From Hyphomicrobiales bacterium (GTDB taxonomy: Bacteria > Pseudomonadota > Alphaproteobacteria > Rhizobiales > Rhizobiaceae), in the NCBI GenBank assembly GCA_003577315.1, contig QEVK01000002.1, positions 118,956 to 182,955 of the forward strand: a DNA stretch of 64,000 bases, read 5' to 3'. A program made the position numbers and the translations under genes. Below the pieces are notes generated by a model, which did no database searches, was not told the origin of the DNA, and was given only the letters and a program-made list of their open reading frames with translations. Below, in pieces: positions 38,748 to 47,213 of the stretch; positions within the stretch are counted from its first letter, which is position 1, and every line of letters begins with the position of its first letter.

Positions 38748-39956
38748 CTATGCGTCGGCCGGATTCTTCCCGCCGACGCGGGCGCGCAGCCGCTTGGCCA
38801 GCGCCCACAGCATGGGGCTCGACTTCAGCGCATGCACGGCCGCAGCGCGCGCGCGCTCGTAAAGGGCGAGGGCGCCGCCGCGGGCGCCGAGCGGCAGCAG
38901 CGTCTCGAACTGCCAGGTCTCGATGTCGCACCAGCTGCGCTTGTACTCCTCGTCGCCGACGCTGAAGTCGTAGATCGCCTTGCCCCGGCCGCAGGCCCAC
39001 TCGATATTGGTGTAGTCCATGAAGTAGCCCGGGCTGGTCCTGGGGTCGGCGTTGCTGTAGGTGCCGAACTCGCACACCACGGTCTCGCGCGTCACGCTCA
39101 GTCCGTTGATGGCGGCGATCTCGCCGCCGACCTCCACCGCGTGCAGCAGGAAGGGCGGGTCGCTCTCGCGCAGCGCATCGCGGAACAGGCCCCGGAAGAA
39201 GGCGCGGATCTCCTCGTCGGCGAAGGCGTCGGCGATACCCTTGCTGCGCAGGCTGGCGCCCTTCAGCGCGAAGAACGTCTCCAGAATCCGCTCCACCTCG
39301 GCCGGCGTCGTGGCCTCGATCAGCGTGTATCCGCCGGCCTGCTTGAACCTGTTGAGCTGGTATTTGAGCTTCTTGCGCTTGCGGGCGGCATTGTGGCGCT
39401 CGAGCACCGCCGCGAAGCCGCCGGCAAGGTCGATCGCCAGCGATATGTTGGGGCTCTGCATGGCGGCGAGGCCGGCGAGCGGGTTGTCGACGCCCTCGAA
39501 GCGCGGGTTCTGGCGCGACAGGAAAACGAGGTCGATGTCCGGCCGCGCCTTGCGCAGCGCCGCCGTCAGCGCCGCCCGGTCGGGGCCGGCGGCATGGGTG
39601 GCCGCGCTGCGGGCGAGGGCCGCGAAATTGCCGTTGGCGTGGTTGCCGCCGATGAAGCGGGCGATGCGCAGCGGCCCCTTCGCCACCACCTCCAGCGCCA
39701 GCTTCACGACCGGCCGGCCGCCGCGCGCGAGCGTGACGATCACCGCATCCGCGCCCGTCGCCGCGATCCAGGCCCGCACCCACACCGGATGCTGGCACGG
39801 GCCGTGGACGGCGTCGCGGCAGAATTCCTCGTAGTCGCGCAGCGCCGCCTCGTCCGCGGCGGCGACGTCGACGGTGGCCGCCTCCGGCATCGCGTGCGCG
39901 CGGCCGTCGCGCCGGTCGGCGGCGAGGGCCGGAGAGGCTGCGCCGATGTCAACCAT
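38748..39956 (-). CDS. GNAT-family acyltransferase of BioF2/FemAB-like type in the polysaccharide locus
   Basis: A 402-residue double-GNAT-fold protein (acetyltransferase type 6 family). The C-terminal domain shows GYTLIEATTPAEVERILETFFALKGASLRSKGI, GGEIAAINGLSVTRETVVCEFGTYSNADPRTSPGYFMDY and a Y-D-F-S-x-G-D-E-E-Y-K motif. These features recur in enzymes that acylate extracellular polysaccharide sugars. The start at 39956 has GGAAGGAT just upstream. It is encoded opposite to its neighbours, between the GumC-like gene and the deacetylase. The acyl donor and acceptor are unknown. Confidence 0.85.
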   Translation of the reverse strand: MVDIGAASPALAADRRDGRAHAMPEAATVDVAAADEAALRDYEEFCRDAVHGPCQHPVWVRAWIAATGADAVIVTLARGGRPVVKLALEVVAKGPLRIARFIGGNHANGNFAALARSAATHAAGPDRAALTAALRKARPDIDLVFLSRQNPRFEGVDNPLAGLAAMQSPNISLAIDLAGGFAAVLERHNAARKRKKLKYQLNRFKQAGGYTLIEATTPAEVERILETFFALKGASLRSKGIADAFADEEIRAFFRGLFRDALRESDPPFLLHAVEVGGEIAAINGLSVTRETVVCEFGTYSNADPRTSPGYFMDYTNIEWACGRGKAIYDFSVGDEEYKRSWCDIETWQFETLLPLGARGGALALYERARAAAVHALKSSPMLWALAKRLRARVGGKNPADA

Positions 39957-40078
39957 ACTGAAATCCTTCCGGTCTACAGATTCGGGACTTGCGGAGGTTT
40001 CCCGTCCCGCTTCCTGGCCGATGGCTGGGCGGAACCGTAGCGGCAAAAGGTGAATCAAAGGTCGATGCAGGGGGCGAT

Positions 40079-41107
40079 GTGACGGACGCGGCGATCAGGC
40101 TGGTGCTCGGCGCGGCGCGCTGGACGGGGGCGGCGACGCTGGCGCGGCCGTTCCTCGCCGGCAGCGGCGCGATCCTGATGCTGCATCGCGTGACAACGCG
40201 CAACTGGTCGCCGCTCGGCGTCAATGCCGGTCTGGCGATCACGCCGCGCTTCCTCGACGCGGCGCTGACGGAGCTGCGCCGGCGCGGGCAGCCGGTGGTG
40301 GCGATGGACGAGATGCTGGAGGCGGTGCGCGCCGGCCGCTCGCATCAGGTCGTCGCCGTCACCGCCGACGACGCCTATCTCGACAACCTGACCGAGGCGC
40401 TGCCGGTGTTCGAGGCCCATGGCGCGCCCTTCACCGTCTATGTCGCGCCCGCACTGGTCTCGGGCGAGACCCTGCCGTGGTGGGAGGTGGCCGAGGAGCT
40501 GGTCATGGCCCGCGACGAGCTTCGCCTGCCCGGTAGGGACGGCGAGATCGTGCTGCCGTGCCGCGATGTCGGAAGCAGGCGCGCGGCCGCGCGCCGGCTG
40601 ATGGCCTGGCTGGCGACGGAGGTCGCCGAGGCCGGCCAGCAGGCGATGCTGCGGCGGCTGGGCGGGACGGCGGGCACGACGCGCCGCTTCATGAACTGGG
40701 ACGAACTGCGCGCGCTCGCCGCCCATCCGCTCGCCACGCTCGGCGCGCACACGGTCCATCACGTCGCGCTCGCGCGGCTCCCCGAGGAGGAGGCGCTGGC
40801 GGAAATGCGCGATTCGGCGGCGATCGTCGCGCGCGAGACCGGCGCGCGCCCGCGCCATTTCGCCTATCCCTACGGCCACGGCGCGGCCGTGGGCGCGCGC
40901 GAGGTCGAACTTGCCCGCCGGGCGGGGTTCGCCACCGCCGTCACCACCCGGCACGGCGTGCTGGTGCCGGCCAACGCCGCCCATCCGCACGCGCTGCCGC
41001 GCATCTCCGTCAACGGCAATTTCCAGCGGCTTTCGGACCTGCGGACGCTGATGTCGGGGCTGACGACGCCGCTCGCCAACGGGGGAAGGCGGCTCGTGAC
41101 CGTCTAG
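40079..41107 (+). CDS. Polysaccharide deacetylase family protein (NodB-like fold)
   Basis: A 342-residue protein with the NodB homology domain. GAILMLHRV begins the barrel, [13 protein letters not shown] holds the metal/catalytic Asp pair (TADDAY rather than the usual TFDDG), GAHTVHH gives the two metal histidines, and [12 protein letters not shown] is motif 3. The family removes acetyl groups from polysaccharides. The altered first motif may mean altered activity. The start is GTG at 40079 behind a G-rich ribosome-binding site. With the GNAT gene it gives the locus both acylation and deacetylation functions. Confidence 0.85.
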   Translation: MTDAAIRLVLGAARWTGAATLARPFLAGSGAILMLHRVTTRNWSPLGVNAGLAITPRFLDAALTELRRRGQPVVAMDEMLEAVRAGRSHQVVAVTADDAYLDNLTEALPVFEAHGAPFTVYVAPALVSGETLPWWEVAEELVMARDELRLPGRDGEIVLPCRDVGSRRAAARRLMAWLATEVAEAGQQAMLRRLGGTAGTTRRFMNWDELRALAAHPLATLGAHTVHHVALARLPEEEALAEMRDSAAIVARETGARPRHFAYPYGHGAAVGAREVELARRAGFATAVTTRHGVLVPANAAHPHALPRISVNGNFQRLSDLRTLMSGLTTPLANGGRRLVTV

Positions 41108-41112
41108 ACGGG

Positions 41113-41331
41113 TTAGCCGGCCTTGCCGCGCGGCGGGGTCGCCATCCATTTGACGATGAGCATGGCCGGCAGCACCCACAGGAGGCCGGTCAGGAAGAAA
41201 TAGGCCAGATGCACCAGCGGGCCGGATTCGGCGAGCTGGGCCACGGCGACGATGGTCGCCACGAGTGCGTAGACCACCACGAGCAGCACCAGAAGCACGG
41301 TGCCGATCAGTTTTTTCACGCGCACGGGCAT
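41113..41331 (-). CDS. DUF2842-type small membrane protein
   Basis: A 72-residue protein with two hydrophobic helices ([31 protein letters not shown] and [27 protein letters not shown]). These match the small alphaproteobacterial DUF2842 family found near ctaA. Function unknown. The start at 41331 is the ATG nearest the first helix. It ends 5 nt from the convergent deacetylase stop. Confidence 0.85.
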   Translation of the reverse strand: MPVRVKKLIGTVLLVLLVVVYALVATIVAVAQLAESGPLVHLAYFFLTGLLWVLPAMLIVKWMATPPRGKAG

Positions 41332-41499
41332 GGCTTTTCTTTCCCTTCGCGCCACGACATAGTCGCTTCGCGCCCGTCGTGCAAACCCCGGCGAGATCTA
41401 CGCCGGATCGCCGCGACGGCGTGTCGCGCGCGTCCGCCTTGCCTTGCGGGCGGCGATGCGCGACGAAGCCCCGGCGAGGATGCCCCCAGCGAGGACGTC

Positions 41500-42597
41500 A
41501 TGACCGACCAGGCGCTGTCCGCCCCGGAACCGATCTCAGCGCGCGGCCGCGAGGCGCGCAATCGCGCCCTCGTGCGCTGGTGGCTCTATGCCGTGCTCGT
41601 GGTGCTGTTCGCCCTTTTCGTGGTCGGCGGCGCGACGCGGCTGACCGGATCGGGCCTGTCGATCACCGAATGGAAGCCGATCCACGGCGTCATCCCGCCG
41701 ATCGGCGAGGCGGAGTGGCTCGAGGAGTTCGACAAGTACCGGCAGATTCCCCAGTATCAGGAGCTCAACAGGGGCATGAGCCTCGACGAGTTCAAGGTCA
41801 TCTTCTGGTGGGAATGGGCGCACCGGCTGCTGGCGCGCGGCGTCGGGCTTCTGGTGGCGCTGCCGCTGGCCTTCTTCTGGCTCACCGGGCGGCTGGAGCG
41901 ACCCCTGAAGCCCAGGCTCCTCGGCCTTCTGGCGCTGGGCGGCTTCCAGGGCTTCATCGGCTGGTGGATGGTCTCGTCCGGCCTGTCGGAACGGCTGTTC
42001 GTCAGCCAGTACCGGCTGGCGATCCATCTTCTGATCGCCTGCCTGATCTTCACCGCCACGATGCTGGTGGCCCGCGGGCTCGCGCCGCATTCGGCCGGGC
42101 CGGCGCGGCGCGACACGCAGCGCTGGGCGGGCTGGATCGTGGTGGGCACGCTGTTCCAGATCTGGCTCGGCGCGCTGGTCGCCGGCCTCCATGCCGGCCT
42201 CACCTACAACACCTGGCCGCTGATGGACGGAAGGCTGTGGCCGGACGAGCTTCTCACCATGGAGCCGGCCTGGCGCAACTTCTTCGAGAACCCGAAGACC
42301 GTGCAGTTCGTCCACCGGCTCGGCGCGTATCTTTTGTTCGCGACCGCGGCCTGGCACGCCTTCGCCGCGTGGCGGGCCGAGCCCGGCTCGACCCATGCCC
42401 GCCGCGCCACGCTGCTGTTCCTGCTGGTGACGGCGCAGGCCGGCCTCGGCATCGCCGCGCTGCTCACCTTCGTGCATCTGCACCTGGCGCTGACGCACCA
42501 CGCCTTCGCCATCGTCCTGCTCGGCTTTTCCGCCGCCCACTGGCGCGGCACGAAGGGCAGCTACCCGACGGAGACGCGGATCGTGCAGGCAGGGTAG
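41500..42597 (+). CDS. ctaA: Heme A synthase (COX15/CtaA type 2)
   Basis: A 365-residue, eight-helix membrane protein that oxidises heme O to heme A for cytochrome aa3 oxidases. Typical stretches are [47 protein letters not shown] (heme-ligand His), [22 protein letters not shown] at 42181-42230, and [13 protein letters not shown] with [11 protein letters not shown] at the end. GAGGACG precedes the ATG. Full length. Confidence 0.94.
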   Translation: MTDQALSAPEPISARGREARNRALVRWWLYAVLVVLFALFVVGGATRLTGSGLSITEWKPIHGVIPPIGEAEWLEEFDKYRQIPQYQELNRGMSLDEFKVIFWWEWAHRLLARGVGLLVALPLAFFWLTGRLERPLKPRLLGLLALGGFQGFIGWWMVSSGLSERLFVSQYRLAIHLLIACLIFTATMLVARGLAPHSAGPARRDTQRWAGWIVVGTLFQIWLGALVAGLHAGLTYNTWPLMDGRLWPDELLTMEPAWRNFFENPKTVQFVHRLGAYLLFATAAWHAFAAWRAEPGSTHARRATLLFLLVTAQAGLGIAALLTFVHLHLALTHHAFAIVLLGFSAAHWRGTKGSYPTETRIVQAG

Positions 42598-42607
42598 GAC
42601 GCGGGCT

Positions 42608-42632
42608 GCGTCGGCGGACCCGCCGCCGACGC
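42608..42632. terminator. Hairpin between convergent ctaA and argC
   Basis: A 10-bp perfect stem GCGTCGGCGG/CCGCCGACGC with a 5-nt loop lies in the 49-nt gap between the two stop codons. No T-run, so termination strength is uncertain. Confidence 0.5.
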
Positions 42633-42646
42633 CCCGGCCGTCGCGT

Positions 42647-43585
42647 CTAAGCCGCCTTGCCCAGCATCAGGTCCATGTTCTGCACGGCCGCGCCCGAGGC
42701 GCCCTTGCCGAGATTGTCGAGCACGGCGACGAGGTTCGCCTGCCCCTTGCCCTCGGTGCCGAACACGAACAGCTTCATGGTGTCGGTGTCGTTCAGCTCG
42801 GTCGGATCGATGCGGGCGAGCATGGCGCTTTCCTCCAGCGGCACCACCTCGACGACGCGCTGGCCGGCATAGTGGCGGGCGAGCGCCGCGTGCAGGTCCG
42901 CCAGCGACGGGGCGCCGGAAAGGTCGGAAAGGTGCAGCGGCACCTGCACGATCATGCCCTGCGCGAAGCGGCCGACGCTGGGCGAGAACAGGGGCGCGCG
43001 CTCGAGCAGGCCATGCGCGCGCATCTCCGGCACGTGCTTGTGCGCCAGCGTCAGCCCGTAGAGGAAGTGCGGCGCGGCGATGTAGCCGGGATTCTGCTCG
43101 TCCTCCATCTGCGCGATCAGCTGCTTGCCGCCGCCGGTGTAGCCGGAGACGGCGTTGACGGTGACGGGATAGTCGGCCGGCAGGATGCCCGCCTGCACCA
43201 GCGGCCGGATCAGGCCGATGGCCCCGGTGGGATAGCAGCCCGGATTGGCCACCAGCCGCGCGTCGGCGATGCGCCCGGCCTGGCCGGGCTCCATCTCGGC
43301 GAAGCCGTAGACCCAGCCCTCGGCGGTGCGGTGGGCGGTGGAGGTGTCGATGACGCGCGTCGAGTTGCCGCCGCCCAGCATGGCAACGGATTCCTTCGCC
43401 GCCTCGTCGGGCAGGCACAGGATGGCGATGTCGGCCGTCCGCAGCATCTCCTCGCGCAGCACGGGGTTGCGCCGCTCCGCCTCGGGAATGGACAGCACGT
43501 CGAGATCGTCGCGGCCGGCCAGCCGCTGCCTGATCTGGAGGCCCGTGGTGCCGTGCTCGCCGTCGATGAAGATTTTCGGTTTCAT
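42647..43585 (-). CDS. argC: N-acetyl-gamma-glutamyl-phosphate reductase (short, type 2)
   Basis: A 312-residue enzyme of arginine synthesis that reduces N-acetylglutamyl phosphate to the semialdehyde. The NADP-binding start is [20 protein letters not shown]. The catalytic Cys is in [18 protein letters not shown]. The length and E-H-G-T-T-G motif are those of the shorter ArgC form. The start at 43585 follows the family N-terminus; the TTG five codons upstream is less likely. It lies 100 nt downstream of speB on the same strand. Confidence 0.94.
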   Translation of the reverse strand: MKPKIFIDGEHGTTGLQIRQRLAGRDDLDVLSIPEAERRNPVLREEMLRTADIAILCLPDEAAKESVAMLGGGNSTRVIDTSTAHRTAEGWVYGFAEMEPGQAGRIADARLVANPGCYPTGAIGLIRPLVQAGILPADYPVTVNAVSGYTGGGKQLIAQMEDEQNPGYIAAPHFLYGLTLAHKHVPEMRAHGLLERAPLFSPSVGRFAQGMIVQVPLHLSDLSGAPSLADLHAALARHYAGQRVVEVVPLEESAMLARIDPTELNDTDTMKLFVFGTEGKGQANLVAVLDNLGKGASGAAVQNMDLMLGKAA

Positions 43586-43632
43586 GGTCGATGTCCGCAA
43601 TGCGAAAGAAATCAGAGGGTTGGAGGCGGGGC

Positions 43633-43673
43633 CGGACTCAGGTCCGCAGGCGCTTGAATCGATCCTTCAAGCG
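43633..43673. other. Two small hairpins between speB and argC
   Basis: CGGAC-TCAG-GTCCG (43633-43646) and CGCTTGAA/TTCAAGCG with a 7-nt loop (43651-43673) lie just after the speB stop. Neither has a T-run; they may be RNA-processing or weak termination structures. Confidence 0.4.
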
Positions 43674-43685
43674 GCCGGTTCCGTC

Positions 43686-44636
43686 TCATCGTCGCGCCTT
43701 CTTCTGCGCCAGCAAGCCGAGATAGTGCATCGCAATCGTCGCGCCGGCAATCGCGGTGATGTCGGCGTGGTCGTAAGCAGGCGCGACCTCGACCACGTCG
43801 GCGCCGACGATGTCGACGCCGCCGAGCTGGCGCAGCACCGACAGCATCCTTGCCGACGAAGGGCCGCCCGCCACCGGCGTGCCGGTTCCCGGCGCATGGG
43901 CCGGGTCGAGGCAGTCGATGTCGAAGGTCACATAGGTCTTGCGTCCGCCGGTGCGCTCGTGGATCGCACAGGCGATGTCGGCGGCGCGCATCTCCTCGAC
44001 CTCGTGGCCGTAGACGATCTTGATGCCGCAATCCTCCGGCGCGTGGGTGCGGATGCCGATCTGGATCGAGCGGTCGGGATCGATCAGGCCGGCGCGCACG
44101 GCGCGGCCGACGAAGGAGCCGTGGTCGATGCGCCTGTCGTCGTCGAACCAGGTGTCCTGATGCGCGTCGAACTGCACCAGCGCCAGCGGCCCGTGGACGG
44201 CCGCGTGCGCCCTGAGCAGCGGCCAGGTGACGAAATGGTCGCCGCCGAGCGACAGCAGGAAGCCGGCCTGCTTCAGGATCTTCGCCGCCTCCTTCTCGAT
44301 GGCCGCCGGCGTCTTGTGGTGGTTGCCGTAGTCGAGCAGGCAGTCGCCGTAGTCCACCACCGCCAGATGCTCGAACAGGTCGATGCCGAACGGATATTGC
44401 GGGTCGACGTCGAAGATCGCCGAGGCGCGGCGGATCGCCTGCGGCCCGAAGCGCGCGCCCGGCCGGTTGGAGACGGCGGCGTCGAAGGGGATGCCCCACA
44501 CCACGGCGTCGGCGCCCTTCACGTCCTTGGAGAACCTGCGGCGCATGAAGGACAGCGCCCCGGCATAGGTCGGCTCCGGCTCGCTGCCGATGGCCTTGCG
44601 GGCGGTGAAGGCGCGGTCGATGGCGTTCGATGGCAT
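43686..44636 (-). CDS. speB: Agmatinase
   Basis: A 316-residue ureohydrolase that converts agmatine to putrescine and urea. Manganese-binding motifs are LSLGGDHFVTWP, LVQFDAHQDTW and TFDIDCLDPAHAPGTGTP. The substrate-guiding N-terminal WGIPFDAAVSNRPGARFGPQAIR is conserved. The start at 44636 (MPSNAIDRAF) is chosen over in-frame upstream sequence, which is Arg/Pro low complexity and overlaps the toxin gene. Full length. Confidence 0.93.
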   Translation of the reverse strand: MPSNAIDRAFTARKAIGSEPEPTYAGALSFMRRRFSKDVKGADAVVWGIPFDAAVSNRPGARFGPQAIRRASAIFDVDPQYPFGIDLFEHLAVVDYGDCLLDYGNHHKTPAAIEKEAAKILKQAGFLLSLGGDHFVTWPLLRAHAAVHGPLALVQFDAHQDTWFDDDRRIDHGSFVGRAVRAGLIDPDRSIQIGIRTHAPEDCGIKIVYGHEVEEMRAADIACAIHERTGGRKTYVTFDIDCLDPAHAPGTGTPVAGGPSSARMLSVLRQLGGVDIVGADVVEVAPAYDHADITAIAGATIAMHYLGLLAQKKARR

Positions 44637-44701
44637 GGCGGTTCTCTGAGTCTGCGTGAGCAGCGATATAGCAGGAGCATCACGAATGCGCGACGGTGCG
44701 T

Positions 44702-45001
44702 TCAACCCTCGGGAAAGAGGAGCCGCTCGTAATCCCGTGCGCCATGAACGAGGCGAAGTATCTCGACCGTGCCCGCCTGGAGCCGATAGAAGATCAGGTA
44801 GTTGCCGTGGACCTTTCGCCTGATGCCGGCCGCTGGCCGGTCCGGCAGCGGTGGGGAGGCGAGCGGAAAGCGCCCGATGTCGCGGCAGGCATCGTAAAGC
44901 TCGTCGAGAAAGGTGTCCGCGCGTTGCGGATTGTCCCGAGCGACGGTCCGCACGATGTCGAGCATGTCGTCCCACGCCGCATCGGTGACGAAAACCCTCA
45001 T
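44702..45001 (-). CDS. RelE/ParE-family toxin
   Basis: A 99-residue protein of the type II toxin family: VFVTDAAWDDMLDIVRTVARDNPQRADTFLDELYDACRDIGRFP, then IRRKVHGNYLIFYRLQAGTVEILRLVHGARDYERLLF. The I-R-R-K...Y-x-I-F-Y-R core and the LRLVHGARD strand are typical of ParE/RelE proteins. The antitoxin gene lies directly upstream with a 4-nt overlap. Whether the target is ribosome-bound mRNA or gyrase cannot be decided from sequence. Confidence 0.9.
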   Translation of the reverse strand: MRVFVTDAAWDDMLDIVRTVARDNPQRADTFLDELYDACRDIGRFPLASPPLPDRPAAGIRRKVHGNYLIFYRLQAGTVEILRLVHGARDYERLLFPEG

Positions 45002-45282
45002 GCCCGGTCGTCGGAGCCCGGCTTCAACGTTTCGCGCAAGCGGCGGAAAGCGTCGTCAAGCGGCATCGTCCGACCGGCTTCGGCATCGGCGATACCGCGC
45101 GCCAGCGCCTCGTCCAGCGCGTTCAGCCGGGCTTCGCGCTCGCGCTCCTGAAGATAGCGCTCGCGGATCAGGTTCCGCACATATTCGCTGTTGGAGGCGA
45201 AGGCGCCGCGCCGCACCTCGTCGCGCACGAAACGCTCCAGTTCCTCGGTGAGGGTGAGGGTCATCTGCCCGGCGGGTTTCAT
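44998..45282 (-). CDS. ParD-like antitoxin (ribbon-helix-helix)
   Basis: A 94-residue antitoxin. The N-terminal ribbon-helix-helix is QMTLTLTEELERFVRDEVRRGAFASNSEYVRNLIRERYLQERER, the ParD/CC2985-type signature with the characteristic F-x-S-N-S-E-Y-V-R. The acidic C-terminal segment (ALARGIADAEAGRTMPLDDAFRRLRE) should bind the toxin. The start at 45282 matches family N-termini; an earlier in-frame codon at 45306 falls in the operator region. The stop overlaps the toxin start. Confidence 0.9.
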   Translation of the reverse strand: MKPAGQMTLTLTEELERFVRDEVRRGAFASNSEYVRNLIRERYLQEREREARLNALDEALARGIADAEAGRTMPLDDAFRRLRETLKPGSDDRA

Positions 45283-45303
45283 GGCGAAAGCCTCCTTGGG
45301 TGC

Positions 45304-45335
45304 CACTTCTAAAGTGAAATATAGTGTTTTTCACT
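45304..45335 (-). promoter_or_regulatory. Candidate autoregulatory operator of the toxin-antitoxin operon
   Basis: Two overlapping inverted repeats lie just before the antitoxin start: CACTT-N3-AAGTG (45304-45316) and AGTGAAA-N9-TTTCACT (45313-45335). The arms share the AGTG element. On the minus strand TATATT falls inside and could be the -10 box, so binding by the antitoxin would block transcription. This AT-rich patch stands out from its surroundings. Confidence 0.55.
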
Positions 45336-45349
45336 GTGGAGCAGAACAC

Positions 45350-45378
45350 AAAAAAAGCGGGCCGCGAGGCCCGCTTTT
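45350..45378 (-). terminator. Intrinsic terminator of the rplM-rpsI operon
   Basis: On the minus strand an 11-bp stem (45378-45368 with 45363-45353) with a four-base loop is followed by a run of seven T. It ends 24 nt past the rpsI stop and insulates the toxin-antitoxin operon. Confidence 0.85.
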
Positions 45379-45401
45379 CCATCGTCTGCTCCGCGCGAGG
45401 A

Positions 45402-45878
45402 TCAGCGCTTGGAGAACTGGAACGAACGGCGGGCCTTCGCCTTGCCGTACTTCTTTCGCTCGACCGTGCGGCTGTCGCGGGTCAGGAAGCCGCCCTTCTT
45501 GAGCACGCCGCGCAGGCCGGGCTCGTAGTAGGTCAGCGCCTTGGAGATGCCGTGGCGCACCGCGCCCGCCTGGCCGGACAGGCCGCCGCCGGCGACGGTG
45601 GCGACGATGTCGTACTGGCCGTTGCGGTTGGCGGCGACGATCGGCTGCTGCAGGATCATCTGCAGCACCGGGCGCGCGAAGTACTTGTCGTACTCCTTGT
45701 CGTTGACGACGATCTTGCCGGTGCCGGGCTTGACCCACACGCGGGCGATGGCGTCCTTGCGCTTGCCGGTGGCATAGGCGCGGCCGCTCTTGTCCAGCTT
45801 CTGGACATGGACGGGCGCGGCCGGCTGCTCGGCGGGCTTCGCCTGCGCGAGTTCGGCGAGGGAGGAGAGATCAGCCAT
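45402..45878 (-). CDS. rpsI: 30S ribosomal protein S9
   Basis: A 158-residue S9. A ~30-residue Ala/Pro-rich N-terminal extension precedes the core [46 protein letters not shown], and the C-terminal [28 protein letters not shown], which reaches the P-site tRNA. The extension is usual in rhizobia. The start overlaps the rplM stop by one base. Confidence 0.97.
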   Translation of the reverse strand: MADLSSLAELAQAKPAEQPAAPVHVQKLDKSGRAYATGKRKDAIARVWVKPGTGKIVVNDKEYDKYFARPVLQMILQQPIVAANRNGQYDIVATVAGGGLSGQAGAVRHGISKALTYYEPGLRGVLKKGGFLTRDSRTVERKKYGKAKARRSFQFSKR

Positions 45879-46342
45879 TATGCGGCCCTCTTGTTCTTGG
45901 CGTTGAGCGAGCCGACGTCGAGCGTCTCGGGCTGCTGGGCTTCGTGCGGATGGTCGGGCCCGGCATAGACGCGCAGGTTCTTCATCTGCCGGCGGCCGAG
46001 CGGCCCGCGCGGGATCATGCGCTCGACGGCCTTCTCGATCACCCGCTCGGGGAAGCGGCCCTCGAGAAGCTGGCGCGCGGTGCGCTCCTTGATGCCGCCG
46101 GGGTGGCCGGTGTGCCAGTAATACTTCTTGTCGGTGTACTTGCGGCCCGTGAACACCACCTTGTCGGCGTTGACGATGATGACGTTGTCGCCGTCGTCGA
46201 CATGGGGGGTGAAGGTGGGCTTGTGCTTGCCGCGCAGACGGTTGGCGACGAGGGAGGCGAGACGGCCGACGACGAGACCCTCGGCGTCGATCAGCACCCA
46301 CTTCTTCACCACATCCGCAGGCTTCTGCGAAAAGGTTGCCAT
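45878..46342 (-). CDS. rplM: 50S ribosomal protein L13
   Basis: A 154-residue L13, an early-assembling large-subunit protein. Seen motifs are [65 protein letters not shown] and [30 protein letters not shown]. The start at 46342 gives [11 protein letters not shown], the standard alphaproteobacterial terminus. A strong promoter and a hairpin leader lie upstream. Confidence 0.97.
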   Translation of the reverse strand: MATFSQKPADVVKKWVLIDAEGLVVGRLASLVANRLRGKHKPTFTPHVDDGDNVIIVNADKVVFTGRKYTDKKYYWHTGHPGGIKERTARQLLEGRFPERVIEKAVERMIPRGPLGRRQMKNLRVYAGPDHPHEAQQPETLDVGSLNAKNKRAA

Positions 46343-46443
46343 GGTTTTCCAGCTTTCTTGTCGGACCCTTGCGCCCACGGGCGGGAAGGGCGTTTTTTGT
46401 TGCTTGCGTTGGCCGGGGGGAAGCCCGCGGCCAACAGGGAAAG

Positions 46444-46464
46444 AGCGGCCCTTGCGGGACCGCT
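46444..46464 (-). ncRNA. Hairpin in the rplM 5' leader
   Basis: On the minus strand the predicted rplM transcript begins near 46471 and almost at once forms an 8-bp stem with one bulged U and a GCAA tetraloop (46464 to 46444), about 100 nt before the start codon. It could be a regulatory site for L13 feedback or a transcript-stabilising 5' hairpin; neither is demonstrated. Confidence 0.5.
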
Positions 46465-46477
46465 GCTTCGAGGGCGG

Positions 46478-46506
46478 CTTATAAAGGAGACGCCGCGCGG
46501 CGTCAA
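46478..46506 (-). promoter_or_regulatory. Sigma-70 promoter of the rplM-rpsI operon
   Basis: On the minus strand TTGACG (46506-46501) and TATAAG (46483-46478) are separated by 17 nt. This is close to consensus and the best promoter match in the window. Transcription should start near 46471. Confidence 0.8.
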
Positions 46507-46578
46507 GCGACGACGATACGCCTTCGGCAGGAAATGATGTTCAAAAACAATGGTTTGGAAAAGAGGTAATAAAATACC

Positions 46579-47022
46579 TCATGCTTTTCGCTGCGGCGGG
46601 ATCGAGTAGGTGCCCGTGGCGTGCGCCACGATGTGCCGGTCGGGGCCGGCGACCATCTCGACGTCGAACACCATCAGGCTCCTGCCGAGCTTGAGGATGC
46701 GGCAATGCCCGTCGACCGGACCGGCCTCGGCCTTGCGCATGAAGTTGATGTTGAGGCTGGTCGTCACCGACAGCGCCTCGGGGCCGGCATGGGAGAGCAC
46801 GCAGACATAGCCGCCGATGTCGGCCAGCGTGAACAGCGACGGGCCGGAGACGGTGTTGCCCGGCCGCAGGTGCCGCTCGCCGGCGTTGAGCCGCACGGTG
46901 CAGCCGCCGGCGAACACGTCGATGGCGAGGTAGTCGGAAAAATCGTCGTTGAGCTGCGGATAGACCTGCTTGAGAAAGGCGTTGACCTCGTCTGCCGTCA
47001 TCACCGGGGTGAGTGTGCTCAT
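46579..47022 (-). CDS. PaaI-type hotdog-fold thioesterase
   Basis: A 147-residue hotdog-fold protein. The active-site region is ERHLRPGNTVSGPSLFTLADIGGYVCVLSHAG and the beta-sheet core ALSVTTSLNINFMRKAEAGPVDGHCRILKLGRSLMVFDVEMV. The Asp of TLADIGGY and the Gly-Pro-rich turn before it are typical of PaaI-like acyl-CoA thioesterases. The start at 47022 is used; 47079 would add 19 charged residues. It is divergent from an enoyl-CoA hydratase gene, suggesting acyl-CoA turnover. Confidence 0.85.
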   Translation of the reverse strand: MSTLTPVMTADEVNAFLKQVYPQLNDDFSDYLAIDVFAGGCTVRLNAGERHLRPGNTVSGPSLFTLADIGGYVCVLSHAGPEALSVTTSLNINFMRKAEAGPVDGHCRILKLGRSLMVFDVEMVAGPDRHIVAHATGTYSIPPQRKA

Positions 47023-47213
47023 CTGCGTATCGCCCTCCCGAGCTTCCGTTTCCGTAAACGTCAAATCGAGTGTGGCCATTTCCGCTTTTCCCTTCAACCC
47101 GGCAAGTGCTAGTTTTCCGCTGGTCCATCGTGCGGACGCGCGGCCGGGCGGGTGAAACCGCCCGGCGCGTCGACGGACGAGACCTGTGTGGCAAAGGGAC
47201 GAGGGAGGAAAGC

